From contig JAVTVJ010000464.1 in assembly GCA_034509425.1 (NCBI GenBank), forward strand, positions 620,001-684,000: a DNA stretch of 64,000 nt. Reading direction: 5' to 3'. This document shows, in pieces, positions 56,961 through 64,000 of the stretch. This stretch comes from Eopsaltria australis. Lineage: Eukaryota; Chordata; Aves; Passeriformes; Petroicidae. Each line of letters begins with the position of its first letter. Position 1 is the first letter of the stretch. The translations under genes and the position numbers were made by a program. Under the pieces are notes generated by a model that worked only from the letters and a program-made list of their open reading frames with translations, was not told the origin of the DNA and made no database searches.

Positions 56961-57921
56961 ATGGCAGCACCTCGGGGCGAGAGGAGCCCAGGACAAGAGC
57001 TGGGGGGGTGCGGGGGGTCTTGGGGGACCCTGCGGGGGCCACCCCAAGCCCTACTGCCCTGCTCCTACTCCTGCCCCTATCCCGTTTTGGCTGGGTACAG
57101 CCTCTTGCCGCCCCCTCTCAGCCTCGTGACGCCTCTGGTAAGTGCCGCGCTGCAGCTCCGGGGGAGGAATGGGATGTGGGGCTCTCCCAGGACCAGAATG
57201 GGACTGTGTGGGGTGGTTGGAATGAGGGCTGGGGACCTGTGATCCCAAGGCTCCTGCCCCTCCCCAGCATTCCCCTGCCCCCACACACAAACCTTCCTGC
57301 ATTTGGCACTTCGGGTGCGCATGGGAGAGGAACATGACTGGTTCCCACAAAAAAAGCCCTGACACCCCACAGCCCCTCTCCTCTGGCCGTGATGCCCCCA
57401 TGTCCCACCCTGACACCCCTCTGCCCCTCCAGGTCTCAGCACCCTATGAGGTGCCGCTGGGGCTGCCCGCAGAGCCGGGGCGGGCAAAGGCGGCGGCGGC
57501 GCGGGAGAGCACCGGGGCACTGAAGGCCTGGCTGGCACGACACCCCAGGAACCCCTATCCCAGCAAGGGGGAGAAGGTGATGCTGGCTGTGGTCAGCCGG
57601 ATGAGCCTCACCCAGGTCTCCACCTGGTTCGCCAATGCCCGCCGGCGCCTCAAGAAGGAGAACAAGGCGAGCTGGGCCACACGCAGCGCCTCGGATGGCG
57701 AGGACAGCGAGGGCGAGGGCGTCCCACCGGAAGCCATCCCCAATCCCAGCTCCAGCCCCGTGCAGGATGGATGCGGGGGCAGCCCCGAGGTGAGGGCAGG
57801 CCCTGGGCAGGGCAGGCAGCTCCAGAAACCCAAGATCTGGAGTGTGGCAGAGATGCTCGAATCTCCCCCCAGCAAGAATGGATGTCCCCTGGGGGTGCCG
57901 GTGGTGCTGGAGCAGGTGTAG
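56961..57921 (+). CDS. Small Iroquois-class (IRX-like) TALE homeobox protein, two exons
   Basis: Sequence-specific transcription factor of the TALE superclass. Exons 56961-57137 and 57433-57921 (phase 0, GTAAGT/CCAG) give 221 residues. The homeodomain spans about residues 77-139, with the TALE proline-tyrosine-proline loop (100-102), [16 protein letters not shown] in helix 3 and the Iroquois-typical Trp just after. An acidic stretch ([10 protein letters not shown]) follows, then [10 protein letters not shown], matching the KP(K)xWSxAE motif of IRX proteins. Other IRX proteins have about 430-520 residues; teleost Irx7 is also short. No clear Iro box is seen. AATAAA follows 31 bases after the stop. 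It sits between ZNF335 and PCIF1, where human has no gene. It is not one of the clustered IRX1-6 genes by position; an irx7-like origin is a guess. Confidence 0.85.
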
Positions 57922-57951
57922 AGATGCAGGTGGGGAGGGACACAACACAGT

Positions 57952-57957
57952 AATAAA
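57952..57957 (+). terminator. Poly(A) signal of the IRX-class gene
   Basis: AATAAA 31 bases after the TAG at 57919-57921, followed by a GT-rich stretch. It implies an unusually short 3' UTR of about 50-60 bases. Confidence 0.8.
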
Positions 57958-58137
57958 TATGACTCTGTCTTGGGTCTCCTGGTGTTGCCTGTGTGCGGTG
58001 GGGGTGCTGGGGGGGGGATGCTGGCAGGGGTGCAGGATATCACTGGGGATGCTGGGGTGCCAGCAGAGCTGTGGGTAACTTCACTGCCAGTGCTGCTGCG
58101 AGCAGCCTCTGCCGAGCAGGGCAGGTCTAAGGCAGGG

Positions 58138-58690
58138 ATCAAAAATAGGCTTTGTTCTTCTTGATAAAAGTAATAAAATGGTTAGCGGTGTTAAATTAAT
58201 CCTTACAAAACAAAACCCAAGGAGGTTAAATAGAGACTGGAGGCTCCGCATAAAAACCCACAATGACTACAAAATAGCTGCAAAGACGTCTTTACACACC
58301 AAAGAAACTCCTCCACTCCTCCCCTCTCCGGGACACAATGTCAGCGAACACGGGACTCGTACATGAGGAAGAAACACAGATGCGATGGGAGCAGCCCCAC
58401 GAGGAGCGTGGGCGCCACAGACAGAACTATTTACACTATGGACACGGAGCCGTGCTGGGGCCAGTCCGGCCGCAGGAGCCCCCGGGCTCTGCCCGTCCCT
58501 CTCCTGCCGGGGCCGCGGCGCTCAGCGCCCAGCACTCGCACTTCCTCAGCTGGGATTAATGTCCTGGCTCCTCCTCTTTGTCTGCTATGGAGGAAGAGGA
58601 TGAGGAGCTGAGGGTCTGCCCCAAATGCCTGAAGGCTGCAACGAGCTCCTGCAGCCACTCCAGCCAGTGTGAGCACCCACATGGAAAAGA
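58138..58690 (-). pseudogene. Partial, decayed copy of the PCIF1 last exon and 3' UTR
   Basis: 58138-58540 matches the PCIF1 3' UTR at 62283-62700 with roughly 96% identity by eye, including 147 identical bases (58368-58514). 58545-58680 matches the end of the PCIF1 coding exon (LQELVAA..., Ser run, ADKE) but is diverged, has a 4-base frame-shifting insertion and a shortened Ser run, and stops early. The copy lacks about 350 bp present in the original UTR (62703-63050) and the original poly(A) signal. It lies just downstream of the RNF182-like stop codon on the same strand, so it may serve as that gene's 3' UTR. Confidence 0.85.
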
Positions 58691-58847
58691 CAGTGCTGTT
58701 CTACATGGGAAGGCACCAGGCACTGAGCTTCTCCCCACGGTCCCGGCAGAGCATGCTGGAGGTCAGACAACACCTGTACCTCAAGGGACAGTGCCCCAAG
58801 GAACCCAAATCCTCCCTGGCTCAGGCACAGGGGTTGGCCGTGCAGGG

Positions 58848-59573
58848 TCAGGAGTGGGGGAACCCAAAGACCTCCAGGCACAGGCACTGGCAGAGGCTGT
58901 AGACAATGCAGAGCAGGAGGGTAGAGGGCACAAGGCTGACCAGGATGATGCCCAGGCTGTGGTGCTCGATGAGCAGGAGGTAGATGCCGAAGGGCAGGGA
59001 GCTGAAGTAGAGGAGGCAGAGGACACCCAGAATGAAGCGAGGGATGGCTTGCCACCCCCAGGAGCGCCACTTCTGCCCAGCGCCGTGGCAGGGCAGTGCA
59101 CTCAGGCTGGTGGGGCGGTACAGCCGCACCACCTCCAGCCTGCCCAGGCTCTCCGGAGGGGCCACGTCCTCTGGCACCTCCAGGATGGTGACAACCAGAC
59201 AGTCGGGGCTGGATGTGGGCTCCAGCACACTGGGGCAAAGGAGTACCTCAGGAGATCGGGGTGGATCTCGTTTCTTGGCCCGTTCACGGCCTGTCAGCAG
59301 TGCCAGTGCCTCACCGTCATCCTGCAGCTGCTGCACGTCCCCGCCCGGCACTGGGCTGTGCTGGCGGCAGAAGGGGCAACGGAGCTGGGGGGTTGAAGTG
59401 TCCCCCGGGGGAACAATCCTGCGCAGGCATCGGGCACAGAGGCGATGGCCACAGTGGAGCAGCTTGGGCCTGCGAGCACGGGCATCGAAGCGGCTGTAGC
59501 AGATCTGGCACTCCAGCTCGAGGGACGAGGGTGCCACCGGCGGGGACACCCGTTCGCTCTCTGGCTGGGCCAT
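58848..59573 (-). CDS. RNF182-like RING finger, two-TM E3 ubiquitin ligase
   Basis: Predicted membrane-anchored E3 ligase, 241 residues on one coding exon (human RNF182 has 247). C3HC4 RING: C22, C25, C41, H43, C46, C49, C66, C69. The middle part SPDCLVVTILEV and RLYRPTSL, and the C-terminal helices (about 180-202 and 206-232, with LLYFSSLPFGIYLL and LVSLVPSTLL), match the layout of RNF182. A good acceptor at 59605-59607 shows the coding exon begins at 59604. ATG at 59571-59573 was chosen because homology starts there. Diverged enough from RNF182 to be a paralogue. No poly(A) hexamer lies close, so its 3' UTR probably runs into the PCIF1-like copy. Confidence 0.88.
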   Translation of the reverse strand: MAQPESERVSPPVAPSSLELECQICYSRFDARARRPKLLHCGHRLCARCLRRIVPPGDTSTPQLRCPFCRQHSPVPGGDVQQLQDDGEALALLTGRERAKKRDPPRSPEVLLCPSVLEPTSSPDCLVVTILEVPEDVAPPESLGRLEVVRLYRPTSLSALPCHGAGQKWRSWGWQAIPRFILGVLCLLYFSSLPFGIYLLLIEHHSLGIILVSLVPSTLLLCIVYSLCQCLCLEVFGFPHS

Positions 59574-59604
59574 GCTCCTGGTGGGCTGCTGGGGGCTGCC
59601 CGGG

Positions 59605-60480
59605 CTGCAGGGAGGGAGCACCGCTGTCAGCCAGGGCTGAGGGCAGGTCCCGGGCCCGCTGCCTCCCACGCGTAGGCTCCCAGCTTCGCTGCACCCCACG
59701 ATCATTGTCCCGGTCAGTCCCCAGGGCGCGGTGGGAGAGCGGGGCAGGGAGAGCAGAGTGGCGGCGACAGCCCCCTCCCTGGCCCCGACTGCAATCCCCG
59801 GCTGGTGCCACCGGCGCTGGGACTCGCCCTCACCCCGGCCCCTGCTTTGCGGGGGAAAAAAATCGCTCCCAGGGGCCGGCACCGGCGGAAGGGCAGCTCC
59901 CGGACGCATCTTCGGCCCTCACGGTGCGTGCGGGTTTCCTAGGGCCCCGAGGCCGGAACGGCTCCGAGCACCAGCTCTGCCGCCGGCGGGGACCCCCACC
60001 CCGCACCCCCCTCCCGGGGCGAGCAGATCTCGGTCCGTGCTCCCCGCCCCCGCTCCCGGCCCGCACCGCATCCTCTCCCGTACCTGCACTCCGCGCCGCG
60101 GCTCCCGGCGGGGACAGCGGCCGGTCGGTCCCCGCCGCCGGCGGGCTCGGTGGCACCGGTGGGCTCCGCGGCGGCGGGCGAGGGCCCGGCAGCCCCATGG
60201 GGGGAGGCGCGGGGCGCTGCCCGCCGCGCTGCGGGGGCGAGCGCGGCGCAGGGGCCGCCGGCAGCGCCGCGGCGTTGGCCCGGTAACGGGGAGCGGGGAC
60301 CGGGGGGGAGGGAGCATGGACGGGCCGTGCTGGGGCCCTGCGGAGCCCCCTCTTACAGAACCGGGGCCCCGCCGGCTGCTGAGGGGTAGGCGCAGGGGTC
60401 GATGCAGGGGCGGTGCGGGTTTTGGTGCGGGATCGGTGCGGCTCCCGGTATTCCGGGGCTCCCCGCTCACGGTCAGCCCT
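59605..60480 (-). promoter_or_regulatory. CpG island and likely untranslated first exon of the RNF182-like gene
   Basis: Strongly CpG-rich from about 59850 to 60480. On the minus strand a donor GTACGG (60078-60083) after GTGCAG could end an untranslated exon that joins the acceptor near 59605. No TATA box is seen. Long open frames in this block have no motifs. Confidence 0.55.
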
Positions 60481-61379
60481 GAGGATGCTCCTTCCCTGCG
60501 TGGGGCCTGCGGTAGCGGCGCTTGGGGTTCAGCACCCCCGGGGAGTCGAGTCGGGGGCACTCGGGGGACACAGCCCTTGACAGGTTCAGGCTGAGTACAG
60601 CCAAGCCCCCTGCACATCCCACGCTGCAGGCTGTGTCTCCCAAGCCCAGCCAAATCCACCCCCAGTTGTTGCCCTTACAGGGCATTTCCAGCAGCCCCGG
60701 GAGGGCAAAGCACCTCCTTCCCTCCAGACAGGAGAGTGGCAGCACTGCCTGCCACAGGGACAATGGTAGTGAGCGCCTTTTAGTTCAAATCATCCAGGTT
60801 TGGTACATCCTGAGAGAGCTTTTGTGTGAGGGCTCCAGCTCCTGGTGTGCCTCATTGCCCCCAGACCTGCCCGTGCCACTGCTCCCGACTGCTCCCACAG
60901 CTGCCCCTCACACCACAGCCCCTCGCACAGCTTGATCTAGTCCTGGTTATCTGCCCCTAAAATGCCCCCAGTGTCACCCTGATGTGCCTCATTGACCATC
61001 TCTTGCTGTTAGGATAAAGGAGACTCCAGAGGCAGTCCATGCCACCAGGCTTCTGGCCACTGATGTCACTTACACACCCCCCTCTGTGATCACAGCCACT
61101 GGATACTTAACCAGGGAACTGTCCCTCACCTGAGGGAGCAGGAAAAGGGCTCAGTGTGCACTGACTGACCAAGGGGTGGACTAGGGACACTCCCAGCATC
61201 AGCGCATCTCTGCTCACCTGTGCCTCGAGAATAGGCAGGTGGTCTTGGCTCAAAAACAATGATTAAAGGGGGAAAAAGGCTTTACAAACTGCTGCTTTCA
61301 CAGCTGACATTCCCAACTGCCCTGACTTCAAGGACATCAATTATCTCCTTGCCACTGTTACCTAAAGTTTTAGCTTTTA
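60481..61379. other. Intergenic, nothing recognised
   Basis: About 0.9 kb between the RNF182-like CpG island and the LTR-like segment. No exon, RNA gene or conserved-looking motif was seen. Confidence 0.5.
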
Positions 61380-61795
61380 TATTTTCCAGATCAGTACTGC
61401 TTTAATAACACTAAACTCCCCAGCCTGTCAGCTCCTGTTCTCCCATTTATCCAGACAAAACAATTTCTCTCTAGGCCTGAAACCCAAGGACACCTTACTT
61501 TCTCAGGCCCCAAAAAATGTAAACAACAGTGAAGAAGGGGGAGCAAACTGGGAAAATGTGACTTCATGACCTGAAGCTGTAATTGGACAATTAATCTCTG
61601 ATATGCAAACAGACCAAACTTGTATCTGTCTGAAAAACTGTTGACCATCATCCATTTTGGGTGTGGTCTCTGCAAGACTCCTGCACTGCCCAAGGTGTAC
61701 CCTGTAAAGGCCTTTCAATAAATACCTACCCTTTATCCCTTAACTCAGTCTAGCCCCTGTTCTAGGAAGCTTCTCCAGGCATCACCATCATCTAA
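61380..61795 (+). mobile_element. Possible solo LTR of an endogenous retrovirus
   Basis: AT-richer than its surroundings, with AATAAA at 61717-61722 preceded by TGTAAAGGCCTTTC and followed by TCTAGCCCCTGTTCTAGGAA and a CCAGGCATCA end. This resembles the R/U5 end of bird ERV LTRs. No internal viral genes are present. The 5' boundary and target-site duplication could not be fixed, so this may be only a fragment. Confidence 0.45.
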
Positions 61796-62234
61796 AGCAT
61801 CTCTGGAGAGTTGTGAAGCCTCTGGGAGTGGGCAGCATCTGGGGCTGGGCAATTCCTGTCCACCTCAGAGTGGCACTGTCACTGCCGTAGCACTGACACT
61901 GGTCCAGCACCAGCAGTGCTGTGGCACCCCACAGGAGAGGCTGACTGTGCTGCCTGCCCCAGGGAGTCCAAAGGCACTGCACTTCCCTGCACTTCTCCAA
62001 TGGGAGGGCACCAAAACCCCACTGGAGCAGTGGGGTGGTCAGGCTGCTTTAGGAGCTCACACTGGCCATTAGGAAACAAAGCTCACCAGGAGGGCAGGGC
62101 TGCCTGGAACTGGGCAGACGCCAGATAGTTCTGAAAAACCAAACCCCAACATTTTTCTACCTTCCACCCAGGCAGAGACCAGACAGGCGTGAGCATAGAG
62201 CCCAGACACCAAAGAAGGAAAGTCATGGACACAA
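61796..62234. other. Intergenic between LTR-like segment and PCIF1 3' end
   Basis: About 440 bp with no recognisable gene or repeat. Confidence 0.5.
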
Positions 62235-63055
62235 GCAGAGCTGTATGCTGGTTTTAATGTTCCTAAGAACTAGGAAACAGAAATCAAAAATAGACTTTGC
62301 TCTTCTTGATAAAAGTAATAAAATGGTTAGCGGTGTTAAATTAATCCTTACAAAACAAAACCCAAGGAGGTTAAATAAAGCCCGGAGGCTCCGCATAAAA
62401 ACCACGACGACTACAAAACAGCTGCAAAGACGTCTTTACACACCAAAGAAACTCTTCTCCTCCACTCCTCCCCTCTCTGGGACACAACGTCAGCGAACAC
62501 GGGACTCACACATGAGAAAGAAACACAGATGCGATGGGAGCAGCCCCACGAGGAGCGTGGGCGCCACAGACAGAACTATTTACACTATGGACACGGAGCC
62601 GTGCTGGGGCCAGTCCGGCCGCAGGAGCCCCCGGGCTCTGCCCGTCCCTCTCCTGCCGGGGCCCCTCCGGCCGCGGCGCTCAGCGCCCAGCACTCGCGCT
62701 TGCCATCCATCCCTCCATCCCTCCATCTGTTCCGCCGTCCTTCTGCCCGTGCGTGTCCCAGCTCTGGCTGTCCCTTCCCCTGGCGCTCCGGCGGCGCGGA
62801 GCTGCCGGCTCCTCCTGCCGCGCCACGCTGGGCTCTCTTGCCCCTGGGGAGGGCTGCGGCTGAGCCTCTCCTCCCACTGGCCGCCGGGCGCTGCCGGCTC
62901 CTGGGGGCTGGCGTGCAGTTCGCAGAGGAGAGCAGGTGCCGTGGAGCTGCTGCGCAGGAGTCCTGGGCCGGTGCTGCGCAGCCAGCAGTCTCTGCTGCCC
63001 CGGCCAGCCTCCCCCGGGGCCGCCGGCACCTCCCCTGCTGCCTCGCACCTCTGCC
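62235..63055 (-). other. PCIF1: PCIF1 3' UTR
   Basis: Minus-strand sequence after the TAA at 63056-63058. An ATTAAA poly(A) signal lies at 62253-62258. The distal part (62283-62700) is the source of the copy at 58138-58540. The proximal part (62703-63050), absent from the copy, has CATCCATCCCTC repeats and a GC-rich stretch. Confidence 0.7.
62253..62258 (-). terminator. PCIF1: PCIF1 poly(A) signal
   Basis: ATTAAA on the minus strand, about 800 bases beyond the stop codon. It is the strongest hexamer on this strand in the region. Confidence 0.6.
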
Positions 63056-63311
63056 TTAGTTGGGATTAGTCTCTCGGCTGCTGCTCTGCTCTCGGCCCAG
63101 CTCCCGCTCCTTGTCCGCTGTGGAGGAGGAGGAGGAGGAGGATGAGGACGAGGAGGAGGAAGACGAGGAGCTGAGGGTCCGGCCCGAATGCTTATAGGCT
63201 GCAACGAGCTCCTGCAGCCGCTCCGGCGTGGGCTCCCACTTGGCAAAGCCGGCGCTATTCTGCAGGAAGAGGACGGCTGTGTTGTGCACAGCCTTGTAGT
63301 ACATCTCCTCC
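63056..63311 (-). CDS. PCIF1: PCIF1 last coding exon (mRNA cap N6-methyladenosine methyltransferase), partial
   Basis: PCIF1 (CAPAM) binds the phosphorylated RNA polymerase II C-terminal domain and methylates cap-adjacent 2'-O-methyladenosine in the nucleus. Only the terminal exon is in the window: acceptor at 63312-63314, coding EEMYYKAVHNTAVLFLQNSA, FAKWEPTPERLQELVAAY, a run of about 17 Ser, and TADKERELGREQ, then TAA. Identity rests on this C-terminal resemblance and on position: in human PCIF1 is tail-to-tail with ZNF335. The catalytic NPPF region lies upstream, beyond the right edge. Confidence 0.75.
63119..63175. repeat. PCIF1: GGA/GAGGAC repeat coding the PCIF1 serine run
   Basis: A trinucleotide-rich tract on plus (mostly GGA, with GAC/GAT interruptions); on the minus strand it codes about 17 serines with mixed TCC/TCG/TCA codons. 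The copy at 58.6 kb has about 7 serines, so the tract length is variable. Confidence 0.85.
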
Positions 63312-64000
63312 CTGCAAGGGAAGAGCACAGGCATCAGCATCTCCCCTGGCCGCCGCCCAAAGCCATTGACACCTGCTCCTCCTCTTCCTGCCATCACTAG
63401 GACAAGTATTTGTCCCATCCTTTCTCTCATTATTCTGAGGAGAAGGGAGGCACAGTGCAGCCTCGGGCACTTCTGAGTACAGTAGAGGATCCTGAGCTTT
63501 CAGAGGGAAGAAACACTGATGCTGCAGAGCCCCATCGCTCCTTGTCAGTACACTCATGTGCTGGAACCTTGCTGTCCCTGCAGAGGGGACTCAGCACAGT
63601 GAGGCATCAGCCCTAAAAAGGTAAGGACTTCAATGTTCAGGCACCTGTTGCTTTAACAAATCGTTGCTCAAACTTGTTGCCTCAGCAGCAGAGCACAGGC
63701 CAGCCTGCCCCACGGGGGGACTGAGCCCCCACTGCCCCTTGCCTCTGCTCCCCCACTGACATCCAGCTGCTGCAGCACAGGCAGCTACCGGGCCTGAGGG
63801 CTGGCAGAGGCGTGGATCAGTGCCACAGGTGTGACCTGTTCCAGCTGGATTCGTGCCCAAGGCACACACCTCTCACAGGCTAAAGTTAGCAGTCATTAAA
63901 CAGACGTTGAATTCACCATGCTGTCTGCCCATCCTAAACACCCAGGGTGATGATGCGCTGCGCTTGTCCTTGCCTGCTCCCTGCTTCCCACTGATTTCAG
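63312..64000 (-). other. PCIF1: PCIF1 last intron, running off the window
   Basis: No upstream PCIF1 exon could be recognised before the right edge. Short frames have no motifs. Confidence 0.5.

Noticed and set aside
58578..59396. 272-codon plus-strand open frame with a Glu-rich start
   Set aside because: It is the antisense of the PCIF1-like serine run and of the RNF182-like exon; not an independent gene.
59213..60286. 357-codon plus-strand open frame
   Set aside because: Antisense to the RING exon and its CpG island; no recognisable motif.
62245..63069. 274-codon plus-strand open frame
   Set aside because: Antisense to the PCIF1 3' UTR; the same block read in the copy at 58 kb does not preserve the frame.

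Overview
The window looks like bird genomic DNA, possibly a songbird. It is GC-rich with compact introns and several CpG islands. It carries decayed CR1-type LINE traces and a possible endogenous-retrovirus LTR. Its genes correspond to the human chr20q13 block PCIF1 - ZNF335 - MMP9 - SLC12A5 - NCOA5, in inverted orientation. No bacterial features, CRISPR arrays, rRNA or tRNA genes were seen.

Layout, left to right. 1-1.2 kb is probably the tail of a plus-strand neighbour, NCOA5 by synteny. 1.2-29.7 kb is SLC12A5 (neuronal K-Cl cotransporter KCC2) on the minus strand. Its 26 coding exons were each placed by splice sites and reading phase. The KCC2b first exon is at 23.2 kb, an alternative KCC2a-type first exon is proposed at 29.6 kb, and an RE1/NRSE silencer lies in intron 1. 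30.6-35.1 kb is MMP9 (gelatinase B), minus strand, 13 exons, complete. 35-44.5 kb is a gene-free head-to-head interval. 44.5-54.9 kb is ZNF335, plus strand, 27 coding exons, 13 C2H2 fingers. 55-58 kb holds a conserved-looking AT-rich interval and a small two-exon Iroquois-class (IRX) homeobox gene, plus strand. 58.1-58.7 kb is a decayed partial copy of the 3' end of PCIF1. 58.8-60.5 kb is an RNF182-like RING/two-TM ubiquitin ligase gene, minus strand. 60.5-62.2 kb is intergenic with an LTR-like segment. 62.2-63.3 kb is the last exon and 3' UTR of PCIF1, minus strand.

Points of most interest: (i) the IRX-class and RNF182-like genes sit between ZNF335 and PCIF1, which are direct neighbours in human; (ii) the PCIF1 tail is partly duplicated, and the 3' UTR part is far better preserved than the coding part; (iii) one base appears to be missing in KCC2 exon 18, giving a frameshift in an otherwise intact gene; (iv) a KCC2a-like first exon and an RE1 element are visible; (v) ZNF335 has bird-side nested tandem duplications next to a zinc finger. 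The genes share no pathway: a neuronal chloride transporter, a secreted protease, a chromatin zinc-finger regulator, a homeodomain factor, a membrane ubiquitin ligase and an mRNA cap methyltransferase. The block is conserved synteny with a local insertion, not an operon-like system. All family names come from recognising protein motifs and synteny by eye; no database search was run.
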